DNA from: Dellaglioa kimchii
GTDB lineage: Bacteria > Bacillota > Bacilli > Lactobacillales > Lactobacillaceae
Reading direction: 5' to 3'
Assembly: GCF_046115505.1 (NCBI RefSeq)
Contig: NZ_CP170737.1
Location: 1-53,837, forward strand
Length of the DNA: 53,837 nucleotides
Part shown: positions 1 through 8,053 of the stretch, in pieces
How the letters are laid out: the number at the start of each line of letters is the position of its first letter
How positions within the stretch are numbered: position 1 is the first letter of the stretch
The notes under the pieces: model-generated
What the model was told of the DNA's origin: nothing
What the model saw: the letters and a program-made list of their open reading frames with translations, nothing else
The model's database searches: none
Translations under genes and position numbers: made by a program

Positions 1-621
1 ATGACTGAGAAAATCCAGTTTGTTCAACCAAAATATCAGCAAATCGCTTTAGAATTGGCCAAGCGAATCAGCGATGGGCGTTATGCCGAGGGTGAGAAAC
101 TCCACGCGCGCTCAACCATTGCTACCAATTTCCACGTGTCACCGGAAACTGCCAGGAAAGCCATTATCGTCCTCGGCGACATTGGCGTCGTGACCGTTAA
201 ACACGGTTCCAGCTTTTTTGTGGCGTCTTCAGCGAAGGCAACGGAGTTTATCAAGCAATACCAAGACGTCGAATCGATTGAGAATGTGAAACGGGAGATT
301 CACGAAAGTGCGAAGCGCCAGCAGGCTGAATCCCAGCACTTTTTGGGCCTCTTGAACAGCCTGGTCGAGCAGACACAGCGTTATAACGAAGATAATAAGT
401 TACAGCCATACGAGGTCGTGGTCAAGGAGGGCTTTGCTGCGAGCACCGTCAGTGAACTCAATTTCTGGCATAATACCGGGGCCACCATCGTCGCCATTAA
501 GCACCAGAATAAGATGATTGTCTCGCCCGGACCGCTCGCCGTGATCGAGCCCGGTGATTTTGTTTACGTAGTCGGTGACGAGCTTGCCTATCAACGCGTT
601 GCAAATTTTTTGACTGCCTAA
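1..621 (+). CDS. busR: BusR: GntR-type repressor with RCK_C (TrkA-C) ligand domain
   Basis: A 206-residue protein. Residues about 1-75 form a GntR-type winged helix, with the helix around VSPETARKAI. Residues about 80-125 are charged and likely coiled coil, and 135-206 form a TrkA-C/RCK_C domain with a typical IEPGDFVYVVGDELA strand-turn. This is the BusR architecture. In Lactococcus and Streptococcus BusR binds c-di-AMP through RCK_C and represses the adjacent OpuA/BusA glycine betaine importer. The neighbours here are exactly opuAA and opuABC, starting 80 bp downstream. The ATG is the first base of the window; if the molecule is circular, the last bases supply TATAAT (53822-53827) and a GAGGG ribosome site. 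Family and role are well supported by domain order and context; ligand binding is inferred. Confidence 0.9.
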   Translation: MTEKIQFVQPKYQQIALELAKRISDGRYAEGEKLHARSTIATNFHVSPETARKAIIVLGDIGVVTVKHGSSFFVASSAKATEFIKQYQDVESIENVKREIHESAKRQQAESQHFLGLLNSLVEQTQRYNEDNKLQPYEVVVKEGFAASTVSELNFWHNTGATIVAIKHQNKMIVSPGPLAVIEPGDFVYVVGDELAYQRVANFLTA

Positions 622-639
622 GCTGCAGTCTTTTTATTT
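612..639 (+). terminator. Short intrinsic terminator after busR
   Basis: GACTGC (612-617) pairs with GCAGTC (625-630) over a 7-nt loop, followed by TTTTTATTT. It overlaps the busR stop codon. It probably separates busR from the opuA promoter that begins inside its T-tract. Confidence 0.6.
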
Positions 640-696
640 GACAAAAGTGACTATACATGTTTTTATTGAGTATTCAGTTTTTTAAAAAAGGGGGAA
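638..696 (+). promoter_or_regulatory. opuA operon promoter, possible BusR half-site, RBS
   Basis: TTGACA (638-643) is a perfect -35. After a 17-bp spacer, TTTTAT (661-666) preceded by TG at 658-659 gives an extended -10. The spacer holds AAAGTGAC (644-651), which resembles the half-site I recall for BusR in streptococci. A strong ribosome site, AAGGGGGAA (688-696), precedes the ATG at 701. BusR repression here is inference. Confidence 0.7.
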
Positions 697-700
697 CTCG

Positions 701-1921
701 ATGGCAGTCGTTGAAGTTAAAAGTTTAACAAAAATCTTCGGTAAAAAAGTTAAGTCTGCTCTCAAAATGGTTCGTGAAAATAAGAGTAAAAATGAAATAT
801 TAAAGGCTACCGGCGCAACCGTCGGGGTCTATGACGTGAATTTCAGTGTGGAACCGGGTGAAATCTTCGTGATTATGGGCCTCTCGGGTTCTGGTAAATC
901 AACGTTGATTCGCCTGATCAACCGGCTCATTGAGCCTACTGCCGGTAGTATTACCGTGGCCGGCCACGACGTCAGCAAGGCGGATAAGGAAACTCTGCGT
1001 AAAATGCGGCGCGAGAACATGAGCATGGTCTTCCAAAGCTTTGGTCTATTACCAAACAGAACCGTGCTCGAGAATACGGAGTACGGACTTGAACTGCGGG
1101 GTGTCGATCCGGCAACGAGAAGGCAGCGGGCAGAGGAAGCGCTAGATAACCTGCACCTATTGGAATTCAAGGATCAACTTCCAAGCCAGCTCTCTGGTGG
1201 GATGCAACAACGTGTGGGCTTGGCGCGTGCACTTGCTAATAATCCCGATATCTTGTTAATGGATGAGGCCTTTTCGGCACTCGATCCGTTGATTAGAAAA
1301 GAGATGCAGGATGAGTTACTTGGTCTGCAAGAGAAACTCAAGAAGACCATTATCTTTATTACGCATGATTTGAATGAGGCACTTCACCTTGGTGACCGCA
1401 TTGCGGTCATGAAGGACGGCCAAATTCAACAAATTGGTACCGGTGAAGAATTACTCACCAATCCGGCCAATGATTACGTGAAACGCTTCCTAAGTGACGT
1501 GGATTCATCACGTGTACTGACGGCAGAGAATATTATGGATCCGGCAGTGACCGTTAACATCGACCGTGAGGGGCCCAACATGGCCTTGCACCGGATGCGT
1601 GAGGAACGGATATCGATGGTAGTGGCCATCGATAACCAACATAAGCTGCAGGGAGTCATCTCAGCGGATGCCGCCAGAAGCGCCCGGCTGAATAACTTAC
1701 CGCTACGTAAGGTGTTGGATGTTAACATGCCAACTATCGATAAAGAAACAGCAGTTAACGACATTTTTAACGTGATTTACGATGCTCATACACCAGTGGC
1801 GGTCACCGATAACGGCCGCCTGCTTGGGGTAGTCATTCGAGGTCGCGTGATTGAAACACTAGCGGATGAAGATGCACCATCATCAGAAACAAATGATGTA
1901 CAGACACAGGAGGTGAAATAA
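701..1921 (+). CDS. opuAA: Glycine betaine ABC transporter ATPase OpuAA/BusAA with tandem CBS domains
   Basis: A 406-residue ATP-binding subunit of a type I osmoprotectant importer. Walker A GLSGSGKST is at residues 60-68, the ABC signature LSGGMQQR near 164, and Walker B LLMDEAFSALD near 184, followed by the H-loop in FITHDL. Residues about 275-390 carry two CBS modules, as in OpuAA, where they sense ionic strength and bind c-di-AMP. The extended N-terminus before Walker A is typical of the ProV/OpuAA subfamily. The stop overlaps the next start as TAATG (1919-1923), indicating translational coupling to the permease/binding protein. The protein acts on the inner face of the membrane. Full length, no defects seen. 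Confidence 0.93.
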   Translation: MAVVEVKSLTKIFGKKVKSALKMVRENKSKNEILKATGATVGVYDVNFSVEPGEIFVIMGLSGSGKSTLIRLINRLIEPTAGSITVAGHDVSKADKETLRKMRRENMSMVFQSFGLLPNRTVLENTEYGLELRGVDPATRRQRAEEALDNLHLLEFKDQLPSQLSGGMQQRVGLARALANNPDILLMDEAFSALDPLIRKEMQDELLGLQEKLKKTIIFITHDLNEALHLGDRIAVMKDGQIQQIGTGEELLTNPANDYVKRFLSDVDSSRVLTAENIMDPAVTVNIDREGPNMALHRMREERISMVVAIDNQHKLQGVISADAARSARLNNLPLRKVLDVNMPTIDKETAVNDIFNVIYDAHTPVAVTDNGRLLGVVIRGRVIETLADEDAPSSETNDVQTQEVK

Positions 1922-3669
1922 TGTTGTTCAATAATTTAACATTACTCGCCAAACTGCCCGTTGCGGATTGGATGGAGAACTTCACCACTTGGATGACTAA
2001 TACCTTTGCCGGGCTGTTCGCGGCGATTCAATCGGGTGGTCAGGCCACAATGGATGGTCTCACCGACTTTCTCCTCTTTATTAATCCGTGGGTCTGGATT
2101 ATAGGAATTACGATTCTCGCCTTTATCATCTCGACGAGACGTATTGGTATAACATTGTTCAGCTTCTTTGGACTCTTGTTCATTTATAACCAGGGGCTCT
2201 GGAGCGACCTGATGAACACATTCACGCTGGTACTCTTGGCCAGCCTGGTCTCGATTATTATTGGCGTTCCCTTAGGTATTTGGGCAGCCAAAAGCAATCG
2301 GGCTCAATCCGTCATCAAGCCGATTCTGGACTTCATGCAGACGATGCCTGCCTTTGTTTACCTTATTCCGGCAGTCGCCTTCTTCGGTATTGGTGTGGTT
2401 CCGGGTGTGTTCTCATCCGTGATTTTCGCCTTACCGCCAACCGTACGGATGACGAACCTAGGTATTAGGGGTGTCAGCACGGAATTGATTGAGGCAGCTG
2501 ATTCATTTGGTTCAACGGCTTGGCAGAAGCTCATCAAGGTTGAGTTGCCAATGGCGAAAAACACTATTTTGGCCGGGGTCAACCAGACGTTAATGCTGGC
2601 CTTGTCGATGGTTGTTACAGCCTCGATGATCGGTGCCCCAGGACTAGGGCATGGCGTATTATCGGCGCTCCAAAGAGCACAAGTTGGTAATGGCTTCGTT
2701 AACGGGTTGGCATTGGTCATCCTGGCGATTATCATTGACCGATTCACACAATATGCAAACGAACGCCTGTCACTTGCGAGCGTGATGAGTGAGCAACAGA
2801 AGAAACGGCGCAAGCAGATTCGGTGGATCACGGTCGGTGCTGCGGTCTTGGCCTTGATTGGTGTGGGCGTAGCGCAGGTAGCAACGAAAGGCAATACGAA
2901 GGCGCAGGAAACGGTCAATTTATCCTACGTGCAGTGGGACTCAGAAGTTGCATCAACGAATGTGGTCGGTGAGGTTTTGCGCCAGATGGGCTACGACGTT
3001 AAGCTAACGGCACTAGATAATGCCGTGATGTGGCAGAGTGTGGGCAGCGGTGAGAGCGACGGAATGGTCTCGGCTTGGTTGCCTGTGACCCACAAGGAGC
3101 AATACGATAAGTATAAGAGTAAGCTGCAAGACCTTGGTGTTAACCTGAAGGGCGTTAAGGTTGGCTTGGTTGTTCCTTCCTATATGAAGGTCGACTCGAT
3201 TGCTGACTTGACGAACGAGGCTGGCAAAACCGTGACGGGCATTGAGCCGGGTGCGGGTGTTGTTAGTGCAGCGCAATCTACAGTGAAGGCCTACGATAAT
3301 CTTGCCGGCTGGCAGGTTAGCACCTCATCTACTGGGGCGATGGCTGTTGCCCTTGGGAAGGCAATCAAGGAGCATAAGCCACTTGTGATTACCGGTTGGT
3401 CGCCCCACTGGATGTTCAGTAAGTATGATTTGAAGTACTTGAAGGATCCAAAGGGCGCGATGGGTAAGTCTGAGTCAATTCATACTATGGTCCGTCAGGG
3501 ACTGAAGGACGACATGCCGGAGGTCTACAAAGTGCTGGATAATTTCCACTGGACCCAAAAGGACATGGAAGAAGTCATGCTGGAAATTAACGGTGGTGCA
3601 AGTCCACGTAAGGCGGCTCAGAACTGGATTAAGAGTCACAAAGATGAAGTTGCTGAGTGGCAGAAATAA
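1921..3669 (+). CDS. opuABC: Glycine betaine ABC permease fused to substrate-binding domain, OpuABC/BusAB
   Basis: A 582-residue fusion. Residues 1-300 form a multi-helix ABC permease with the EAA-type loop near EAADSFGSTAWQKLIKVELP. After a membrane anchor (about 300-325), residues 330-582 are an OpuAC/ProX-type binding domain. Aromatic residues in YVQWDS, WLPVTH and GWSPHWMF are of the kind that box quaternary ammonium ligands. This permease-receptor fusion is the lactococcal and lactobacillar OpuA layout. With OpuAA it imports glycine betaine under osmotic stress. The gene is intact and ends about 30 bp before an IS3-family end, so its terminator may have been lost. Confidence 0.93.
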   Translation: MLFNNLTLLAKLPVADWMENFTTWMTNTFAGLFAAIQSGGQATMDGLTDFLLFINPWVWIIGITILAFIISTRRIGITLFSFFGLLFIYNQGLWSDLMNTFTLVLLASLVSIIIGVPLGIWAAKSNRAQSVIKPILDFMQTMPAFVYLIPAVAFFGIGVVPGVFSSVIFALPPTVRMTNLGIRGVSTELIEAADSFGSTAWQKLIKVELPMAKNTILAGVNQTLMLALSMVVTASMIGAPGLGHGVLSALQRAQVGNGFVNGLALVILAIIIDRFTQYANERLSLASVMSEQQKKRRKQIRWITVGAAVLALIGVGVAQVATKGNTKAQETVNLSYVQWDSEVASTNVVGEVLRQMGYDVKLTALDNAVMWQSVGSGESDGMVSAWLPVTHKEQYDKYKSKLQDLGVNLKGVKVGLVVPSYMKVDSIADLTNEAGKTVTGIEPGAGVVSAAQSTVKAYDNLAGWQVSTSSTGAMAVALGKAIKEHKPLVITGWSPHWMFSKYDLKYLKDPKGAMGKSESIHTMVRQGLKDDMPEVYKVLDNFHWTQKDMEEVMLEINGGASPRKAAQNWIKSHKDEVAEWQK

Positions 3670-3741
3670 TATTTAACAAGTTAAGAAAAGACTAGCCGAT
3701 GAGGTATACCCCAAAAGTTAAAGTAAATATTTAGTTGTCTT

Positions 3742-3910
3742 CTAGGCGGCGAGTTTTCGATAATTTATCGGAGACTTGCCGTCTAGTTTTATTTGAATTC
3801 TATCTCTGTTGTAATACATTATCCAGTTTTCTATAGACTCGATCAATTCTTGTGAGTTTTGATATCGATCTAAATTCCCTAGCTCCACCTTTAGTTTATT
3901 AAAGAAAACT
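3742..3910 (-). pseudogene. C-terminal remnant of an IS3-family transposase (orfB)
   Basis: The minus strand reads about 55 residues ending in an IS3-family OrfB tail (FFNKLKVELGNLDR, then WIMYYNRDRIQ, then KSPINYRKL) and a stop at 3742-3744. This is the region after the catalytic Glu. The rest of the gene is missing because the element at 3911-5090 abuts it, and the sequence on the far side of that element does not continue it. The outer edge of the older element probably lies near 3700 (TGAGGTATACC). It is evidence of an IS-mediated deletion. Confidence 0.75.
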
Positions 3911-3942
3911 TGCTCCTATGTCAATAAATGGCACATCTTTTT

Positions 3943-4710
3943 CTAAACACTCGTTCTAATTCTGTCGGAATTAAACCAACTGATGTAATTTGAGGTTCGG
4001 ATTACCAAGTCCTCAAAATTGGAAAAAGTTGTTTGAAAGGCAAACTCTCTCTTCAACAATGAGTGAAAAGCTTCAATTGGCCCATTATCATAAAGATAAC
4101 CTTGTTTTGAGTATGAGTGGCTAATCTGATGCCGTTCAAGTAAAGTTTCAACTTCGTTGCTGGTGTACTGTGAACCCATGTCAGAGTGAAAATATTGTGG
4201 CTTTTGATGACATTCAAGCGCCTGATTAATCGTTTCTACAACTAACGTCGCCTCCATCCGATGACCAATCTTGAAAGCAAGAACTTGATGAACCTTTGGT
4301 TCGTAAATAGAACCGAGATAAACCCAGGTTCCTGGACGTAATTCCAAATAAGTAATGTCAGCACGCCATATCCTTGCATTGGGCTGGTGCTTGATTAAAT
4401 TGGGGCGTTGTGAATGATCCACATGAGTGCCAGGTTTTTTAAATCGCCGATTCATTAAAGAGTGAATCTTCATTTCCCTCATTAATCGTAAAATTCGTTT
4501 TGACCCAACACAGATGCCTGACTTGCGAAGCACCATCGTTATTCGTGGATAACCATAGGCACGATAATTATTTTCCCAAATCAATTTAATTTTTTCTTTG
4601 AGCTGATTATCAACACGTTCGTGTTGACTAGGTTGATATCTTTTCCAATGGTAATAGGTGCTGCGCGGTAATTTCAGTGCCGAAAGAATAATTGATAAGC
4701 GGTGTCGCAA
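3943..4710 (-). CDS. IS3-family transposase OrfB (DDE integrase), copy 1
   Basis: The 255-residue frame starts at a TTG and is open further upstream into the orfA overlap. It is therefore probably made as an OrfAB fusion by -1 slippage at GGGAAAG. The rve DDE core is visible: first Asp in WRADITYL, second Asp in FHSDMGSQYTS, and Glu in GPIEAFHSLLKRE. The C-terminus ends YISWFNSDRIRTSV. It cuts and joins the element ends. Confidence 0.88.
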   Translation of the reverse strand: MRHRLSIILSALKLPRSTYYHWKRYQPSQHERVDNQLKEKIKLIWENNYRAYGYPRITMVLRKSGICVGSKRILRLMREMKIHSLMNRRFKKPGTHVDHSQRPNLIKHQPNARIWRADITYLELRPGTWVYLGSIYEPKVHQVLAFKIGHRMEATLVVETINQALECHQKPQYFHSDMGSQYTSNEVETLLERHQISHSYSKQGYLYDNGPIEAFHSLLKREFAFQTTFSNFEDLVIRTSNYISWFNSDRIRTSV

Positions 4711-4748
4711 TAACTGATCTTCTATGAAGACAAGGCAATTAATTCGTC

Positions 4749-5012
4749 CTAATGCTTTCCCAGTAACACCGCCGCAGCTTTTAAAATTTCAAGTTCCTCC
4801 TTTAATCGCTGATTTTCCTTTTGAAGTTGTTTGAATTCTTTGGACGTTACTTCAGTACCGTCTTCTAGCTCAACTGATTTAGCGCCTTTAACCCAGTTAT
4901 GAATTGCGGCTGGAGAAACACCGTATTCCTCTGAAAGCGAGCGAATAGATCTTTTCTCTTCACGATGCATCTTCACAATGCTGGCTTTAAAATCATCTTG
5001 ATATCGTTTCAT
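4749..5012 (-). CDS. IS3-family transposase OrfA (HTH plus leucine zipper), copy 1
   Basis: 87 residues. An N-terminal helix-turn-helix (SIRSLSEEYGVSPAAIHNWVKG) is followed by a heptad-like leucine region (KENQRLKEELEILKAAAVLL). The stop TAG comes one codon after the GGGAAAG slip site. Copy 2 reads CAG here, so its OrfA continues nine residues. In copy 1 the -1 frame after the slip has no stop, so the short OrfA is compatible with a working programmed frameshift. Confidence 0.87.
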   Translation of the reverse strand: MKRYQDDFKASIVKMHREEKRSIRSLSEEYGVSPAAIHNWVKGAKSVELEDGTEVTSKEFKQLQKENQRLKEELEILKAAAVLLGKH

Positions 5013-5090
5013 TGGAATGTTCCTATCTTGTTTTATTAATTATGGCACAACTGTTCAGAAATTTATGTACCAAATAATAGGATAGGAGCA

Positions 5091-5261
5091 AGTCTTAGAA
5101 AATATTCAAACACCAAAAATTTAGTAGAATCACATACTGATATAAAATTCATTAAATTTATATCAAGAAAGGTCATTAGGGTATACTGAAGTGCCATAAA
5201 AAAGTTAGGCATTTAGATAAGACCTTGAGTATTTTTGTTTTAATTTGTTATAAATGATTTA
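5091..5261. other. Intergenic segment with a 9-bp inverted repeat and a possible IS end
   Basis: TGATATAAA (5138-5146) pairs with TTTATATCA (5157-5165), a hairpin or operator. The stretch around 5172-5220 (TATACTGAAGTGCC, then AAAAAAGTTAGGCATTTAG) resembles the terminal repeat of another LAB IS3-family element. No gene was seen. Whether the hairpin ends transcription of the reductase gene is unclear because it lacks a clean T-tract on the minus strand. Confidence 0.4.
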
Positions 5262-6596
5262 TTAAATTTGATCAAACAAATCATTTAATGCTTCCGTCAT
5301 TGTTGGATGCGTGTATATTTGATCGCGCAAAGTCTCAGCTGAAAGATGATTTTGTATCGCTAGACTAATAATATTAATCGTCTCAAATGATTCCTCAGCA
5401 TAAATAGTTGTACCCAAAATTTGATGTGTCTGTGGATCTATTAATGCTTTATAGCTACCTCTTGGATTACCAATTACTTGTGTCTTAGGAACACTAGCTG
5501 CTGGCATCTTCAGTACTTTATAATCAATGCCTGCCTCATTCAGCTGTGCCTCTGTTTTTCCGACACTACTAATAGCCGGATTTAGAAAAATAGTATTCGC
5601 AAATACTGGTCGATTTAAACGACTTCGTGTCTTATCGCCATATAGCTGATTAGCCATAATACGCCAATCATCTAACGAAATATACGTGAATTGTGGCCCG
5701 CCGGTAACATCACCTAAAGCATAGACATCTTTAGCATCTGTTTCTAGTATATCATTGACTAAAATTTCACCGTGACTACCTGTTTTAATACTAGTTCTTT
5801 CTAGGTGCAAATCGGTCACATTAGCTTTACGTCCCGTAGCAACTAATAACCCATCGGCCTGTATATTTTTAATCCCTTTTGGTGTGCTTATAGTTAATGT
5901 AACACCATTTAGTGTATCATTTACACCAGTTAAGTTGCTTTCTAACAAAAAGGATACACCATCTTCCTCTAAATCATTTTTAGCTTGTTCGGCAATTTCA
6001 GGCTCAAAGTGTCCTAAAATCTTAGATGATTTATCAATGATGGTCACATGGCTACCAAATTGTGCATACATTGATGCAAATTCCAACCCAATCGGTCCAC
6101 TACCAAGAATAACTAATTCCTTTAATTGTTTATCTTTTACAAGTAAGTCTGTGGACGAATAAACATGTTTACTAGCAAGCAATCCATCAATATTAGGCCA
6201 AATTGGTGTTGCTCCTGTATTAATAAAAATACGATCTGCAATTAAAGTTTCCTGCCCTGAGTTATCAGATACTCGTACCGTATGGTCATCCAAAAATTCA
6301 GCAGTAGCTGTTAAAACAGTGGCTTCTTGTAAATCAGCCACCTTATGGTAGTTTTTATTACGTAGCATTGCTGTTAGGGCATTTTTCTTTTTTAAAGCGA
6401 CTTCATATTCTATACCCCGGTGGGCATTAATAATCATGTTTTTAGTCGGTAAACAAGCAACATTGATACAAGTTCCGCCATACATGTTGGGATCTTTTTC
6501 AATAATTAATACTTCTTCACCGTGCTTTGCAAGTGTTCCTGCAAGTGTTTTACCCGCTTTTCCAAATCCAATAATAATATTACTAAAATGTTTCAT
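5262..6596 (-). CDS. Class I pyridine nucleotide-disulfide oxidoreductase, RclA / hypothiocyanous acid reductase-like
   Basis: 444 residues with a full flavoprotein disulfide reductase fold. The N-terminal FAD site is IIIGFGKAGKTLA, the redox-active CxxxxC is in GGTCINVACLPTK (about 41-53), the NAD(P) site is LGSGPIGLEFAS, and the second FAD motif is VYALGDV. The C-terminal HPTMTEALNDL supplies the catalytic His/Glu pair. The lack of MerA C-terminal cysteines and the CINVxCLPTK motif place it with RclA and the hypothiocyanous-acid reductases of streptococci and lactobacilli, which use NAD(P)H to reduce reactive chlorine or thiocyanate oxidants, or cupric ion. Substrate assignment is inference. 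It is monocistronic, with upstream palindromes suggesting redox control. Confidence 0.82.
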   Translation of the reverse strand: MKHFSNIIIGFGKAGKTLAGTLAKHGEEVLIIEKDPNMYGGTCINVACLPTKNMIINAHRGIEYEVALKKKNALTAMLRNKNYHKVADLQEATVLTATAEFLDDHTVRVSDNSGQETLIADRIFINTGATPIWPNIDGLLASKHVYSSTDLLVKDKQLKELVILGSGPIGLEFASMYAQFGSHVTIIDKSSKILGHFEPEIAEQAKNDLEEDGVSFLLESNLTGVNDTLNGVTLTISTPKGIKNIQADGLLVATGRKANVTDLHLERTSIKTGSHGEILVNDILETDAKDVYALGDVTGGPQFTYISLDDWRIMANQLYGDKTRSRLNRPVFANTIFLNPAISSVGKTEAQLNEAGIDYKVLKMPAASVPKTQVIGNPRGSYKALIDPQTHQILGTTIYAEESFETINIISLAIQNHLSAETLRDQIYTHPTMTEALNDLFDQI

Positions 6597-6614
6597 TATT
6601 CACCTTGCTATTCA

Positions 6615-6641
6615 ATAATTTAATTATGTGATCGAATCACA
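6615..6641 (-). promoter_or_regulatory. Overlapping palindromes upstream of the RclA-like gene
   Basis: TGTGATCGAATCACA (6627-6641) has perfect 6-bp arms (TGTGAT and ATCACA), a CRP/FNR-family shape. It abuts ATAATTTAATTAT (6615-6627), itself symmetric and PerR/Fur-like. Both lie 20-45 bp upstream of the start codon on the minus strand. FNR-like and Fur-like genes exist in this window, but which protein binds is not shown by the sequence. Confidence 0.5.
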
Positions 6642-6868
6642 AATCAGGATCTAAAATAATTAAGTAATTAAAATTATTTAGAAAATAATTTTTGAATCTA
6701 ATTCCCAATTTGGATGTTATTTTTTATACAAGATTATTGCAACAATATTCTGATATTTTCATACTCTGATCCCCCTCAATCAATTATCTATAATTCAATT
6801 CTTTTAACGCAAATTTATTGTCCATTAGTTTTTATAACATCATTTAAATGACCTTGTAACAAGTATAA

Positions 6869-7258
6869 CCTTTATTCATGATAAAAAGACAGGTAAGGCG
6901 AATACATTGTATCTAAAGCCTATCCAACAAGACTTGCTGCAATATCATGATTGGCTAGTCCAACAGAATATCAATTCGGATTGGTTATTTCCCTCAACGT
7001 CCCATCCAGATCGACATATCACAAAGAAGCAGTTTTATAAGGTGATGGCACATGTTGGTGATCTACTAGGCATCAACTATTTAGGCACGCACACCATGCG
7101 TAAAACAGGCGCCTATCGTGTATACACGCAATCGAATTACAACATTGGCTTAGTCATGCATTTATTGAACCATTCTAGTGAAGCTATGACGTTAACTTAC
7201 CTTGGCTTAGACCAAGCGAGTCGGGAAACCATGTTAGATTAAATTGATTTTGGTTAGA
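6869..7258 (+). pseudogene. Truncated tyrosine recombinase, second copy of the 24440 gene
   Basis: This segment matches the C-terminal two thirds of the recombinase at 24440-25030 nearly base for base, starting at the FIHDKKTGKA region. The N-terminal 65 or so residues are absent, and CAA becomes TAA near the end (7240-7242), three codons before the normal C-terminus. The H-x-x-R box (GTHTMRKTGAY) and the tyrosine in LTYLGLDQA are still readable. It lies directly against RepA_N remnants, consistent with recombination at this site. Confidence 0.85.
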
Positions 7259-7358
7259 CTAATTGAATACAACTGTAATTAAACGCAGACTTTACCTTGC
7301 TGATTTAGAAGTTACAGCAAAAGACGTGTATATTAAACAGGATTTCGCTAATAAAACG

Positions 7359-7466
7359 GCTGAAACCCTTGATATGAGCGGAACTGCAAATTCTGCAGTC
7401 CGACAAGAAAACGCTGAAACCCTTGGTACAAGCGGAACTGCAAATTCTGCAGTTAATCAAGAAGAA
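7359..7466 (+). repeat. Two 54-bp direct repeats, each containing an ACTGC/GCAGT inverted repeat
   Basis: The units 7359-7412 and 7413-7466 start GCTGAAACCCTTG and contain ACTGCAAATTCTGCAGT (7383-7399 and 7437-7453). The period is 18 codons, so the frame is kept. The position in the repA linker is where RepA_N plasmids carry their origin repeats, so these may be initiator-binding sites. Confidence 0.7.
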
Positions 7467-7480
7467 TATAATAACTTAGA

Positions 7481-7540
7481 TACTAATAGATACTAATAGA
7501 TACTAATAGATACTAATAGATACTAATAGATACTAATAGA
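7481..7540 (+). repeat. Six perfect tandem copies of TACTAATAGA (10 bp)
   Basis: Six identical 10-bp units, followed by a degenerate seventh (TACTATAAAG, 7541-7550). Because 10 is not a multiple of three and every frame through the array meets TAA or TAG, the array cannot be coding. It looks like slippage expansion of one coding unit in repA, although an iteron role is possible. Confidence 0.9.
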
Positions 7541-8053
7541 TACTATAAAGATACTGCACAGCTAGATTTTTCCACTGCTAATTTTTCAAATGCTCAAATT
7601 GAAAAACAAAATCAAGACCTAGTACAACATGCAAAAGAATTTTTGACAGAAGAAGATAATAACCCTGTTCCATTTGAACCAGAAACAATACGACTAATTA
7701 GTCTATGGGCAAATAATAATCCTAAAATCATTAGAAAAACTATTGGTATTATTCTAAATGCTAGACGAGATGTCCAAGAGTTACACAAAGATCATCATCT
7801 ATTTTTTATCTTAGATAATGAACCAGAATTACAAACCAAGATCACACAAACCTTACGTCGGTATTTTAATGCTTTGCGAAGCGACGATAAACAGATTAAA
7901 AATTACGAGAACTATTTATATATCACTATGCAAAATATGTTTGAAAATTACGGTAGTTCTAAACTACAACGTGAATACAAGCTTGAACACTCAACAAACC
8001 AGATAGCGAAGAATAATTTATCAATGGACTTAGGGACGGAGTATCTGAATTAA

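Larger units (their letters stand above)
3911..5090 (-). mobile_element. IS3-family insertion sequence, copy 1 (1180 bp)
   Basis: The ends are TGCTCCTAT on the left and ATAGGAGCA on the right, with orfA and orfB inside on the minus strand. Copy 2 lies at 52566-53740 in the same orientation and is nearly identical. The flanks (ACT left, AGT right) show no direct target duplication, unlike copy 2, suggesting recombination or an adjacent deletion here. A GGGAAAG slip site (minus strand, + coordinates 4755-4761) just before the orfA stop is open into orfB in the -1 frame, so this copy can make an OrfAB fusion. Confidence 0.9.
7263..8053 (+). pseudogene. repA: Broken RepA_N-family replication initiator (middle and C-terminal parts)
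   Basis: Residues encoded from about 7547 on (KDTAQLDFSTANF, then EPETIRLISLWANNNP, then NALRSDDKQIKNYENYLY) match the C-terminal half of Lactobacillus RepA_N theta initiators. The 7263-7480 part is a variable linker ending in NNLDTNRY. The two halves are in different frames: a run of six 10-bp TACTAATAGA units separates them. With a single unit, reading is continuous as NNLDTNRYYKDTAQLDF. The N-terminal DNA-binding half is missing, replaced by the recombinase remnant. The gene is inactive as an initiator, but such genes often contain the origin inside the coding region. Confidence 0.8.

Noticed and set aside
2358..2918. 186-aa minus-strand frame inside opuABC
   Set aside because: Antisense to a clearly real gene with high codon bias; no ribosome site or family match.
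7481..7550. Tandem TACTAATAGA array as a CRISPR
   Set aside because: Units are 10 bp with no spacers, lie inside a repA coding context, and no cas genes exist in the window.
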